From positions 456,382 to 520,381 of the forward strand of contig CAXXDW010000005.1 in assembly GCA_963665575.2 (NCBI GenBank): a stretch of DNA of 64,000 nucleotides. Reading direction: 5' to 3'. This DNA is from Rariloculus sp963665575 (lineage in GTDB: Bacteria > Pseudomonadota > Gammaproteobacteria > Steroidobacterales > Rariloculaceae). How positions within the stretch are numbered: the first letter of the stretch is position 1; every line of letters begins with the position of its first letter. Of this stretch, positions 52,679-61,635 are shown one piece after another. The notes below the pieces were generated by a model, which ran no database searches, had not been told where the DNA came from, and was given only the letters and a program-made list of their open reading frames with translations. The position numbers were made by a program, and so were the translations under genes.

Positions 52679-54916
52679 GTGCCCCATAAAACCACGATCC
52701 GTTCCACAAGCGTCAATGCCCGCAGACGAGTTGCGCTAACCTTCGCTATCGTTTCGCTCTCTGCTTGCACGGACCCTGACGGACTCATGGGAGTTAAACC
52801 GATCGACGCCACCGTTCCGGCGCCCGCGATCGTGCCGCTGCTCGATTCCGACGCAGTGCCAGTGCCGCCGCCCGCCGCAGAGCGACGACCTTTCGAAGTT
52901 GCAGCGCCGCACGGCGCCACGCGACAGGACGAATACCATTGGTTGCGCGACGATGAACGCGCAAGCACTGACGTGTTGGCGTACCTCGAGGCCGAGAACG
53001 ACTATGCCGACGCGGTCGTGGCGCCGCTGGCCGAGTCTCGAGCCCTCCTGTTCGAGGAACTGGTCGGACGGATCAAGCAGGACGACAGCTCCGTACCTTA
53101 CAAGTACAAGGACTACTGGTACTACACGCGCTTCGAAGAGGGGCAGCAATACCCCATCCACGCGCGCCGCAAGGGCAACATGGACGCGCCGGAAGAGATC
53201 ATGCTCGACGTCAATGAACTGGCCGACGGGCACGATTTCCATGAAATCGGCAATTGGGAGATCAGTCCGAATCAAGCCCTTCTTGCCTATGTCGAAGATA
53301 CCGTCGGGCGCCGCCAATTCACGTTGAGAGTCAAGGATCTTTCGACCGGCGAGTTGCTGCCGGTGCGGATTCCCGGCATTTCGACGAGTCTTGCATGGGC
53401 CGCCGACAACAAGACGCTCTATTACGTCGTGAACGACGAGACCACGCTGCTGACGCGATGGGTCAAGTCGCACACCGTCGGCGGCGAGCCCGGCCGCGAC
53501 CCGATCGTATACGAGGAGCCGGATGACAGTTTCTATATTGGCTTGAGCACGACGCGCTCGGAAAAGTACATCTGCATCCACCTCGAAAGTACCGTCTCAA
53601 GCGAGCTGCGCTTTACCGAGGCCGCGGCGCCGGGCGAGTTTCGGGTCTTGGCGCCGCGGGAGCGAGATGTCGAATACTCGGCCGATCACCTCGGCGCGCG
53701 CTGGGTGATTCGCACCAACTGGAATGCCCGGAACTTCAAGTTGATGGAAACCGGCGATGACGCTTCGGGCGATCGCTCCCGGTGGCGCGACCTCATTGCG
53801 CATGACGCTGACGTGTTTATCAGAGACTTCGAGCTATTCGATGATTTCATGGCCATCGGTGAACGCTCCGGCGGGCTCACTCGCATTCGAATCGTGGCCG
53901 GCGACGGCCGGACCCGGTACGTTGACGCCGACGAGACAGCTTACGCCATGGCCTTGTCGGTGAACGCCGAGTCCGCCTCCGATCGGCTTCGCTACACCTA
54001 CACCTCGATGACGACGCCGACCAGCACCTATGAATTGGATGTCCGGAGCAACGAACGCAAGTTGTTGAAGGAACAGCCCGTCCTTGGCGGGTTCGACAAA
54101 CATGACTACGTGACCGAGCGACTTTGGGCCACAGCGCGCGACGGTACACGGATTCCGGTCAGCGTTCTCTACCGCGAGGGCCTGGCGCAAGATGGCACTG
54201 CCGCGCTCATGCAGTACGGTTACGGTTCGTATGGTTTCAGCAACGACCCGCGATTCAGCAGCAATGTCTTGAGCCTCGTCGACCGCGGCATGGTGTATGC
54301 GCTGGCGCACATTCGCGGCGGCCAGGAAATGGGCCGGTCCTGGTACGACGACGGCAAGCTCCTGAACAAGGTCAATTCGTTTACCGACTTCATCGACGTG
54401 ACGGACTTCCTGGTCGAACAAGGCTACGCGGCCGCCGATCGCGTGGCGGCCATGGGCGGCAGCGCCGGCGGCTTGCTCGTCGGGGCCGTCGCCAATATGG
54501 CACCGGAAAAGTATCGCGTGATCGTGTCATTGGTCCCGTTCGTGGATGTCGTGACGACAATGCTCGATGCGGGCATTCCGCTGACGACGAACGAATACGA
54601 CGAATGGGGCAACCCGGAGGACAAGACCTACTACGATTACATTCTCTCGTACTCTCCGTACGATCAACTCGAAGCGAAAGAGTATCCAGCCATGTTTGTC
54701 AGCACGGGCCTTTGGGATTCCCAGGTACAGTATTGGGAACCGAGCAAGTATGTGGCGCGTCTGCGCGCGCGCAAGACCGACGATAACCTGGTCGTCTACC
54801 GCGTACAGATGCAAGCCGGTCACGGTGGCAAGTCGGGGCGGTTCAGGCGCTTCGACGAAGTTGCCGAGCAGTATGCTTTCGTGCTCGACCAATTGGCTAT
54901 GCGGACAGCGTCGTGA
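52679..54916 (+). CDS. S9A-family prolyl oligopeptidase / oligopeptidase B-like lipoprotein
   Basis: A 745-residue serine peptidase. N-terminal lipoprotein signal ('TFAIVSLSAC', Cys30), then a seven-bladed propeller (about 80-470) starting 'EYHWLRDDERASTDVLAYLE' (only the opening shown), then the alpha/beta-hydrolase domain. The nucleophile is Ser595 in 'GGSAGGLL', Asp is in 'GLWDSQV' and His in 'AGHGGKSG'. It cleaves short peptides after Pro or basic residues. It starts with GTG 52679, only 11 bases after the helicase stop. Its stop overlaps the GTG of the next gene by four bases, so translation is coupled to the thioredoxin-reductase-like gene. Confidence 0.9.
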   Translation: MPHKTTIRSTSVNARRRVALTFAIVSLSACTDPDGLMGVKPIDATVPAPAIVPLLDSDAVPVPPPAAERRPFEVAAPHGATRQDEYHWLRDDERASTDVLAYLEAENDYADAVVAPLAESRALLFEELVGRIKQDDSSVPYKYKDYWYYTRFEEGQQYPIHARRKGNMDAPEEIMLDVNELADGHDFHEIGNWEISPNQALLAYVEDTVGRRQFTLRVKDLSTGELLPVRIPGISTSLAWAADNKTLYYVVNDETTLLTRWVKSHTVGGEPGRDPIVYEEPDDSFYIGLSTTRSEKYICIHLESTVSSELRFTEAAAPGEFRVLAPRERDVEYSADHLGARWVIRTNWNARNFKLMETGDDASGDRSRWRDLIAHDADVFIRDFELFDDFMAIGERSGGLTRIRIVAGDGRTRYVDADETAYAMALSVNAESASDRLRYTYTSMTTPTSTYELDVRSNERKLLKEQPVLGGFDKHDYVTERLWATARDGTRIPVSVLYREGLAQDGTAALMQYGYGSYGFSNDPRFSSNVLSLVDRGMVYALAHIRGGQEMGRSWYDDGKLLNKVNSFTDFIDVTDFLVEQGYAAADRVAAMGGSAGGLLVGAVANMAPEKYRVIVSLVPFVDVVTTMLDAGIPLTTNEYDEWGNPEDKTYYDYILSYSPYDQLEAKEYPAMFVSTGLWDSQVQYWEPSKYVARLRARKTDDNLVVYRVQMQAGHGGKSGRFRRFDEVAEQYAFVLDQLAMRTAS

Positions 54917-55857
54917 ACAGCAAGTTCGATGTAATCGTCGTCGGCGGCGGCATCGCGGGTCTTACGGCCGGCCTCGTGTCGGCGCGGCTTGGCAGGCGCA
55001 CGCTCATCCACACGAGCGAGCTGCTCGGCGGGCATCTGCTCAGCATCGAGAAGATCGAGGGCTATCCGGGCCATCCCGACGGGATCGCGGGTTACGAACT
55101 GTGTCCGCTGGCGCAGGGCCAGGCCGCCGACGCCGGGGCCGAGTTTGCGATGAGCCGGGTTGAGGCGCTCACTTCCGACGGCGACGCATGGCAGCTTGCG
55201 ACCGGGAGCGGCGACTACGCTGCGCGTGCCGTGATCGTTGCGACCGGTACCGAACTCAGGGAACTTGGAGTGCCGGGCGAGGCGCTGTTGCGCGGCAAGG
55301 GCGTCAGCCACTGCGCGAGCTGCGATGCGCCGCTGCTCGGCGGCAAGCCCGTGGTCGCGGTCGGCGGCGGCGACTCGGCGTTGCAGGAAGCTCTGACGCT
55401 GGCCGACCATGCCTCGAAGGTCATGGTCGTGCATCGCGGCGAGGAGCTGACCGCCCAGGAGAGCTTCCGCACGCGCGCCGCCGCGCACCCGAGAATCGAA
55501 TTCTTTCCCTCGACGGAAGTCGTCGAGATCATCGGCGAGGACGCGGTAGACGGTGTGCGTGTGCGGGAGGCGCCGGGCGGCTCGGGCGGCGACGGAACTG
55601 GCGACCTGGAGACGAGCGCGGTCTTTGTATACATTGGCCTGCGGCCTAACGCGGCGTTGCTCGCCGACCGGCTGAACCTCGACTCCACTGGCCGCATTCC
55701 TGTCGACACGCAGATGCGCACCGGGCTCAGGGGCCTGTTCGGCGCGGGCACGGTCCGGTCGGGCGCGGCCGGACGTGCGGTGGCCGCGGCGGGCGACGGC
55801 ACGCTTGCGGCGATCGCGGCCGACCGTTTCCTGGCCGACGGCGTTTGGCCTGGCTGA
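54913..55857 (+). CDS. Thioredoxin-reductase-like FAD/NAD(P) oxidoreductase
   Basis: A 314-residue flavoprotein with the low-molecular-weight thioredoxin reductase layout: FAD-binding 'DVIVVGGGIAGLTAGLVSAR' (only its core intact) at the N-terminus, redox pair Cys134-Ala-Ser-Cys137 in 'SHCASCDAP', NAD(P) loop 'VVAVGGGDSALQEAL', and a C-terminal FAD motif 'GLFGAGTVRSG'. It starts at GTG 54913, overlapping the stop of the S9 peptidase gene (GTGA). It is located 179 bases upstream of the selenoprotein gene, a suggestive redox partner for a U-x-x-C enzyme. The true electron acceptor is unknown. Confidence 0.88.
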   Translation: MNSKFDVIVVGGGIAGLTAGLVSARLGRRTLIHTSELLGGHLLSIEKIEGYPGHPDGIAGYELCPLAQGQAADAGAEFAMSRVEALTSDGDAWQLATGSGDYAARAVIVATGTELRELGVPGEALLRGKGVSHCASCDAPLLGGKPVVAVGGGDSALQEALTLADHASKVMVVHRGEELTAQESFRTRAAAHPRIEFFPSTEVVEIIGEDAVDGVRVREAPGGSGGDGTGDLETSAVFVYIGLRPNAALLADRLNLDSTGRIPVDTQMRTGLRGLFGAGTVRSGAAGRAVAAAGDGTLAAIAADRFLADGVWPG

Positions 55858-56036
55858 CGCGGTCGAACGATATCGCGCGAAACGGGAGGTTTCGGCACGC
55901 ACGTCGACAAACAGGCAGGAACGGCCGCGAATTGGCGATACGGACTGCGCCGAGGGCAGACCGCGGCCCGGCAAGTACACAGCGCGGTCTACCGGCACTG
56001 CTTACGGCAGGAACACCACGAGGACAGGCGACTTCA

Positions 56037-57671
56037 ATGACGAACAAACTCATCGTCCACGACCCGCGGGGCTATCCGCCCAGGGTCACGGGCAAGCGGC
56101 TTGCGCCGCGGCTTGCGGGTCTCGAGGGCAAGGTGGTCTTTCTGGTCGACTGCCTGTTCGACAATTCCGACGTGTTCATGGACCAGATGCAGCACTGGTT
56201 CGCGCAACACCTGCCGACCGTCAGGATCCGCACCATCAGGCCGCGCGAGAGCTGGTACGACGATCCCGACATGCGCGCCGCCATAGGTGAGGAGGGCGAT
56301 GCCGCGATACTCGGCGTCGGATTGTGAAGCACCTGCAGCCCGACGGTCGCCGGGCTTGCAATGTCTCTCGAAGAGCAGGGTGTGCCGACGGTCGCCGTGC
56401 ACACGGACATCTTCGCGCGGCTCGTCAATGCCGTCACTCGGGCCAACGGAATGCCCACGTCGCGCCAGGCCTACGTCCCGCAGCCGGTCGTCGACCGCTC
56501 GCCCGAACAGCTTCGCGCCTACATCTACGGCACGGACCCCGTCTCGAGCCGGCCGTTCATGCAGGAGGTCATCGAAGGCCTGTCGAACCCGCTCGACGAG
56601 ACCGATCTCCAGGGTGTGAGCTTCGAGCGCAACACGCCGCGCCTGCTTGAGTCGGATACCGAGGACAATCTCCAGCAACACTTTCAGGCCAACGGCTGGA
56701 CCGATCATCTGCCCGTGATCCTGCCGACCGAGGAGCGCGTGGCGCGCATGCTCGAGGGCACGAGTCACGCGCCCGACGAGGTTGTCGGCAAGCTCAGACC
56801 CACGTTCTTTCGCGAGTATTGGGAGTTCACCGTCGAGAAGGTCGCCGTCAACGCCGTCATGGCCGGCGCGCGGCCGGAGTACCTGCCCGTAATCCTCGCA
56901 CTCGCGTCGACCGGCCAGACATCGCGTTCCAGCAGCACTAACTCGTTCGCGATGATCTCGCTGATCAACGGGCCAATCCGCAAGGAGATCGGCATGGGCG
57001 ACGGCATCGGTGTGCTCGGGCCCTACAACCACGCGAACGCGACGATCGGGCGCGCCTACAACCTGTTGTCGATCAATCTGCAGGGCGGCTCGGAGCCCGG
57101 CGACACCTACATGGGCTCGCTCGGCAACTGGTACAACTACAGTTCGACGTTCGCCGAAGCCGAGGAACGAAGCCCCTGGACGCCGTTTCACGTCCAGCAC
57201 GGCTACGAGCCGACCGAGAGCACGGCGAGCGTCTTTTTCGGCGGCTGGTATACCCAGGCCGGTTACGGACCGCGCGAAACCTGGCAGGAGAAGTTCCGGC
57301 ACGCCTTCGCGGGCGCCGAACAGTACCTGCCGCCGATCATCGTCATGGACCCGATCTGCGCGCGCGGCTTCGTCGACCTCGGATACGACAGCAAGGAGAA
57401 GTTCATCGCCTGGTGCACGGACAACGCCCGCCTGACGGCGCGCGAGTACTGGGACAACCAGTGGATCCAGACGCTCATGCGCCCGCAGGCCGAGGCCGGC
57501 GTCGAACCGTATGCCTCACGGCTTCGCGCCGATCCCGACGAGCTCATCCCGATATTCGAGCCCGACCAGATAAAGATCGTCGTTGCGGGCGGCGAGACCC
57601 AGGGCGCATGGAAGATGATCGGTGGGCGCTACCAGCCGAGTTGGACTGTCTCGGTCGACGCCTGGCGCTGA
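56037..57671 (+). CDS. UGSC-family selenoprotein, in-frame TGA (Sec97) at 56325-56327
   Basis: Reading ATG 56037 to 57671 through the TGA at 56325-56327 gives a 544-residue protein. The TGA sits inside the family's redox motif: 'AILGVGL', then Sec97-Ser-Thr-Cys100, then 'SPTVAGLAMSLEEQGVPTV'. UGSC proteins, known from marine metagenome selenoprotein surveys, have U-G-S-C here. The downstream part is continuous, in frame and without its own ribosome site before the ATG at 56361, so two separate genes are unlikely. A SECIS-like hairpin with GGUC in the loop follows the UGA at the right distance. The remaining 440 residues are rich in Gly and aromatic residues and are well conserved in style. 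The catalytic role of the family is not established; a redox function is expected. Confidence 0.88.
56334..56360 (+). promoter_or_regulatory. Bacterial SECIS element
   Basis: TGCAGCCCG (56334-56342) pairs with CGGGCTTGCA (56351-56360) as a nine-pair stem with one bulged T. The loop ACGGTCGC (56343-56350) contains GGTC, as in the loop of E. coli fdhF. The loop starts 16 bases after the TGA, within the range used by SelB in bacteria. Confidence 0.8.
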
Positions 57672-57810
57672 GCCGAGGTCCGCTCAAGGCTGCGCTCCGA
57701 GCACTCCGAGCGCGCCCGGCAAGGAGTGAGCCTGACCATGCTGGCAGCGATGCTCCTGCGGCGCGATAATCAAGCACCATGTAATCGGGGTCCGGAGGCG
57801 CAGCCGAAAA

Positions 57811-59514
57811 GTGGTCGACGGCGGGCAGGTTCGAAGCGGTCAACTGAACCGGGTAGGCGTGGTCGTTGGACTGGCCGTGATGGCGGGTCTTGCCGCCTGG
57901 GCCGTGCTTGCGCTGCGCCCGCAAGCCGCGCGCGAAGCACCCGAAGCGCCACAGACACCTGAAGTCGCTCCCGCCGAACAGGACCCCGCTGCGTTGCGCT
58001 ACGCCGCCGAATACCCGGTAATCGGCTATGGCGAGGCCGATCTCGCGGACCCGGTCGCGCGGCTGCGCGAGCGGCTTGCGGTCGGCGATGAGAGTCTCGT
58101 GTTCGACGGCGAGCGGGGCTATCTCGATTCCCTGCTGGCCGCGCTCGAGATCGATGCGGCATCGCAATTACTCGTGTTCTCCAAGACGAGCCTGCAGATC
58201 AGGGGCATCACACCGGAGACGCCGCGGGCGATCTTCTTTAACGATGCGACGTACGTCGCGTGGACCCGCGACGCGCCGACGATCGAGATCGCATCGATGG
58301 ATCCGAACCTCGGGCCCGTGTTCTACACGCTCGAGCAGCGCGCGGCAGTTGACGCACCGTTCGAGCGGCAACTCGGCCGCTGCCTGCGCTGCCACGATTC
58401 GTATTCGCTGACCGGCGGCGGCGTGCCGCGGTTCATACTCGGCTCGGGCTATATCGGTACGGACGGCAACCTCGTCGCCCACGAAGGGTGGATTCTGACG
58501 AGCGAGCAGACGCCGCTCCGAAACCGCTGGGGCGGTTGGTACGTGACCGGCAGCCACGGCGACCAGGTGCACCTCGGCAACCTGATCGTGAGGGACGTGG
58601 CGGCGCTGCAGAATCTCGACTCACTGCGTGTCGGCAACATTACCGACCTCGATGGGTTTCTCGACACGAGCCCGTATCCGGCGCGCTACAGCGATATCGT
58701 GGCGCTGCTCGTGATCGAGCACCAGGTCGCGATCCAGAACCTCATCACGCGCGTCAACTACGACACCCGCACGGCGCTCGAAGCCGGGGACGGGGCGGGC
58801 GGGGTGAGACTGGAGCGTCCTGTTCCGGATGTCGGTGGGGGAGAGGCTGCCGAATCGGTCGCGGGTGGAACGACGACCGACCGAACGGCGGCAGACGGAA
58901 CGGCGGCAGACGGAACGGCGGCAGACGGAACTGTGGCAGACGGAACCGCGACCGACGGGACCACCACGGACGACGTCACTGGAGGTGTCGTAGCCGATAT
59001 CGCCGAACCATTGGTTCGCGCGATGCTCTTCGCCGACGCTGTCGAGCTTGCCGGCCCGATCGAAGGCACATCGGGATTCGCCGAGCAGTTCGAGGCGCGC
59101 GCAGTGCGCGACAACGCGGGCCGCTCACTGCGCGAACTGGATCTTGCGCGTCGCGTGTTCCGCTATCCGCTGAGCTACCTGATCCACTCGGAAGCCTTCG
59201 ACGCACTGCCCGACATCACGCGGACTTACGTGTACCGTCGCATCGACGAGATCCTTGCGGGCGAGGATCCGAGCGGCGACTTCGCCCACCTGTCGCAAGC
59301 CGACCGGACCGCCGTGCGCGAGATTCTCGCGGATACCAAAGGAGAGTTCGCGGCGTTCCTGCAGGCCAACCGCGGCGCGACGGCCGACCGCCCCGATCAG
59401 GGCTCGTCGCCGTCCGGCGCACCCGTTCTCGGCGAACTCAGGAACAGCCTCGAGCCGTCGGGCAGCGTGACGTCGCGGCCGTTGGCGGCGTTGGAGCCGT
59501 TGCGGTGGCGATAG
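57811..59514 (+). CDS. Secreted haem-binding protein with repeat insert, unknown function
   Basis: A 567-residue protein with an N-terminal membrane anchor ('VGVVVGLAVMAGLAAWAVLAL') and a single c-haem site 'CLRCHDSYSLTGGGVPRF' (about residue 192). Long conserved-looking stretches follow ('EGWILTSEQTPLRNRWGGWY', 'GSHGDQVHLGNL'). Similar proteins occur in Planctomycetes and relatives, but I know no function. A Thr/Ala/Asp/Gly repeat (about 358-388) interrupts it, and its last 39 codons overlap the 3' end of the convergent DUF6152 gene. It starts at GTG 57811 after GGAGG. It may be an electron carrier or peroxidase-like protein. Confidence 0.75.
   Translation: MVDGGQVRSGQLNRVGVVVGLAVMAGLAAWAVLALRPQAAREAPEAPQTPEVAPAEQDPAALRYAAEYPVIGYGEADLADPVARLRERLAVGDESLVFDGERGYLDSLLAALEIDAASQLLVFSKTSLQIRGITPETPRAIFFNDATYVAWTRDAPTIEIASMDPNLGPVFYTLEQRAAVDAPFERQLGRCLRCHDSYSLTGGGVPRFILGSGYIGTDGNLVAHEGWILTSEQTPLRNRWGGWYVTGSHGDQVHLGNLIVRDVAALQNLDSLRVGNITDLDGFLDTSPYPARYSDIVALLVIEHQVAIQNLITRVNYDTRTALEAGDGAGGVRLERPVPDVGGGEAAESVAGGTTTDRTAADGTAADGTAADGTVADGTATDGTTTDDVTGGVVADIAEPLVRAMLFADAVELAGPIEGTSGFAEQFEARAVRDNAGRSLRELDLARRVFRYPLSYLIHSEAFDALPDITRTYVYRRIDEILAGEDPSGDFAHLSQADRTAVREILADTKGEFAAFLQANRGATADRPDQGSSPSGAPVLGELRNSLEPSGSVTSRPLAALEPLRWR
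58884..58973 (+). repeat. Tandem 15-bp repeat within the haem-protein gene
   Basis: Three exact units AACGGCGGCAGACGG (58884-58928) are followed by three progressively diverged units to 58973. Each encodes Thr-Ala-Ala-Asp-Gly or a variant. The length is a multiple of three, so slippage changes the linker length without a frameshift. Confidence 0.85.
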
Positions 59515-59807
59515 CCGAAGACGACGACTTCGGTGCCGCGCGGGATCGAGTCGCGCGTCATGCCGCGGCGCACGAGCGTGTTCGGACTGCCCGCTTCGAT
59601 CATCCAGCTCTCGACGTTTCCGTCTTCGTCTTCGACGTCGATGTGAATCCAGGCGTGAGGATTGATCCACTCGATGCGTGTGACGACGCCTTCGAGCGTG
59701 ATCGGCTGATTCGCGTCGAATTCGGCCGAAAACGCGTGATGAGCGTTCGCGGGCAATGCCGCGACGAAACAGGCGCCCGTGAGCGCAACAGCCAATTGTG
59801 ATCGCAT
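59397..59807 (-). CDS. DUF6152 family secreted protein (cassette 2)
   Basis: A 136-residue protein, signal peptide then 'HHAFSAEFDANQPITLEG', 'IEWINPHAWIHIDVEDEDG', 'SWMIEAGSPNTLVRRGM' and 'GTEVVVFGYRHRNGSN'. It is the closest paralogue of the product of 50650-51048. GGGAG precedes ATG 59807. It is last in cassette 2, 14 bases after the type B gene. The 3' end overlaps the convergent haem-protein gene by 118 bases. Confidence 0.9.
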   Translation of the reverse strand: MRSQLAVALTGACFVAALPANAHHAFSAEFDANQPITLEGVVTRIEWINPHAWIHIDVEDEDGNVESWMIEAGSPNTLVRRGMTRDSIPRGTEVVVFGYRHRNGSNAANGRDVTLPDGSRLFLSSPRTGAPDGDEP

Positions 59808-59821
59808 CCGGGTTCTCCCGT

Positions 59822-60808
59822 TCATTGTTCCGTTGATTGCTCCGCCTCGGCCGCGCGGCGTTCTTCCGCGCGCGCCGCCGACAGCATGCCGGTCAGGCCG
59901 TAATTGCCTTCGTGGCAGGCGTATTCGACGAGCGGCCCTTCCTGCGGGTGCATGTAGATCTCGACGCTCCACGGCGCCGTGAAGACCGCGGGGTCGTCAA
60001 TGCTCGCTTCATAGCGGATCTGATCGGGCGCCGTGCGCGTGAATCGTTCCACCACACTGAACTGGTCGCTCATCACGGAATTCAGCATCTGCACGCCGTA
60101 GAAGAATCGGTTGGTTCGCTGATTGCGGGTTTCCACGACCAGCGTGTCGCCGTCCCAGTAGCCGCGCGAATCGCCGGTCCATTGCAGGACGCGCTCCGGG
60201 AAGTGGGGTCGCCCGTCGATCGGAACGATGCGGACCTCGTGGTTGATCTCCGCCATGATCGTCACGTAGTCGGGCGTCTGCACGATGTAGTAGTTGTTGT
60301 TGTAGGGCTCCGGAAACAGCGGCGCGGCCCCGCCGCCGAAAACGATGCACCGTTCCGTCAAAAATCGGTCAGCCGGAGTGTCGACGGGATGATCCTGAGC
60401 GTAGGCGAGATTCGCCTCGTGCTGCTGTTGGGCTTCGGGCGTGAACGGTGGAACCTTGCCGTTGGCGGGATCGACGATCAGCGACGTGCGCAGGGTCGGC
60501 ACGATGCTGTTGCCCCGGTCGAACCACGCATCGTTGTATGAGCCCACCGAGCCCGTCTGGCCGATGGTCCGATCTGCATTGGTGGCCTCGATGCGTTCGG
60601 CGACATAGGCTTCGGCTTCCTCGGGTGTGAAGAAGGCCGTGTCGCCGAGTGCGTCGGGACGCTGCAGCGGCGTCAGCGTCGCGTTCGACCAGAGGCCCTG
60701 CAGGTCCGGGTCGCCCCATGGAGTCCGCTCGACCTGTGCTTCGCATCCCGTGGCCGCACACACGGCGAACGGCACGGCGACTGAAACGAGAATTGATCGC
60801 TTGTTCAT
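59822..60808 (-). CDS. Companion-family lipoprotein, type B (cassette 2)
   Basis: A 328-residue protein with a lipoprotein-type signal ('FAVCAATGCEA', Cys22). Type B landmarks are 'WGDPDLQGLWSNATLTPLQR', 'FFTPEEAEAYVAERIE', 'LTERCIVFGGGAAPLFP', 'YNNNYYIVQTPDYVTI', 'RIVPIDGRPHFP' and 'GYWDGDTLVVETRNQ'. It aligns throughout with the product of 49602-50603. It is separated by 13 bases from the type A gene upstream and 14 bases from DUF6152 downstream, so an operon is near certain. Function unknown. Confidence 0.85.
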   Translation of the reverse strand: MNKRSILVSVAVPFAVCAATGCEAQVERTPWGDPDLQGLWSNATLTPLQRPDALGDTAFFTPEEAEAYVAERIEATNADRTIGQTGSVGSYNDAWFDRGNSIVPTLRTSLIVDPANGKVPPFTPEAQQQHEANLAYAQDHPVDTPADRFLTERCIVFGGGAAPLFPEPYNNNYYIVQTPDYVTIMAEINHEVRIVPIDGRPHFPERVLQWTGDSRGYWDGDTLVVETRNQRTNRFFYGVQMLNSVMSDQFSVVERFTRTAPDQIRYEASIDDPAVFTAPWSVEIYMHPQEGPLVEYACHEGNYGLTGMLSAARAEERRAAEAEQSTEQ

Positions 60809-60821
60809 GTCCCTCTCCTGA

Positions 60822-61619
60822 TCACTCTTCCGGCCGCTTGTAAAACTCGCCGTAGAGCAGTTCCTCGGTGAACGCCACGCATTTGAATTCCATCAGGTGC
60901 GTCTCGGGTTCCGCCACTCTGTAGAGGCGAAAGCGCATCGTCCACGGCTCGGAAAACGTATCGGGATCCTCGAGCGTGGCTTCGTAGTCGATCGCGTCAG
61001 GGCCCGCAAACGTGTAGCGTTCAACGACACGCAGCCGGTAACCTGCATGGTTGCCCGAGCGGTCGAGCCAGCCAAGCCCATTGAAGCCTGTGACATCGAC
61101 TACCAGCGTGTCCTCCTCGAAGCTCCCGTTCGACCAGCCCATCCAGCTATCGATCGCCGACGGCTGATGGTTGTCGAGATTGATGATTCGGGCCGCACCC
61201 GCGAACTGGTAGGCGAACAGCATGCCGGCTTCTGAATGAAAGATCTGGAAGGGGTAGGGCATGTAGTTCGCGCGCGGGGTGCCGGGCATGAAGCACTTCG
61301 CCTCGGGATCCTCGGTCCAGCGGGACTCGAAGTTGCGTTGCTTCTGCTCGAGCGCTTCGGGCAGGTACGGGATCTCGTCGCCGTCGACGATGCCCCTGCC
61401 GGGCGGCACGGACAGCAATGCACCGTACTCGGGCGGTCCCGCGCTCGCGCCGTGGCTCAGGATGTCCCAGTTCGCCGTGGTCAGCGATTGCCAGACGCCG
61501 CTGAAGTTGGGAGTCCCGTCGGAAAGGCGCGGAATGTCGTCCTCTTGCGCCAGGCTCGCTGGCGACGCGGCGAGCACACTTGCCGCGCAAAAAACAGAAA
61601 CGCTGTGTCGTATTCGCAT
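60822..61619 (-). CDS. Companion-family secreted protein, type A (cassette 2)
   Basis: A 265-residue protein with a signal peptide ('FCAASVLAASPASLAQ'). It has type A landmarks: 'NFSGVWQSLTTANWDI', 'EIPYLPEALEQKQRNF', 'DPEAKCFMPGTPRANYM', 'SWMGWSNGSFEEDTLVVDVT' (Glu-Glu instead of Glu-Gly in the family motif) and 'RVVERYTFAGPDAI'. It aligns with the product of 48721-49572. GAGGA precedes ATG 61619. It is 16 bases downstream of the PQQ-type dehydrogenase gene, so four genes from 62928 to 59397 form one minus-strand unit. Confidence 0.82.
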   Translation of the reverse strand: MRIRHSVSVFCAASVLAASPASLAQEDDIPRLSDGTPNFSGVWQSLTTANWDILSHGASAGPPEYGALLSVPPGRGIVDGDEIPYLPEALEQKQRNFESRWTEDPEAKCFMPGTPRANYMPYPFQIFHSEAGMLFAYQFAGAARIINLDNHQPSAIDSWMGWSNGSFEEDTLVVDVTGFNGLGWLDRSGNHAGYRLRVVERYTFAGPDAIDYEATLEDPDTFSEPWTMRFRLYRVAEPETHLMEFKCVAFTEELLYGEFYKRPEE

Positions 61620-61635
61620 GCGATTTTCCTCGTCG

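Noticed and set aside
56361..57671. Separate gene starting at ATG 56361
   Set aside because: The frame is continuous with 56037 through TGA, there is no ribosome site, and family homology spans the TGA. A nonsense mutation is less likely given the SECIS hairpin.
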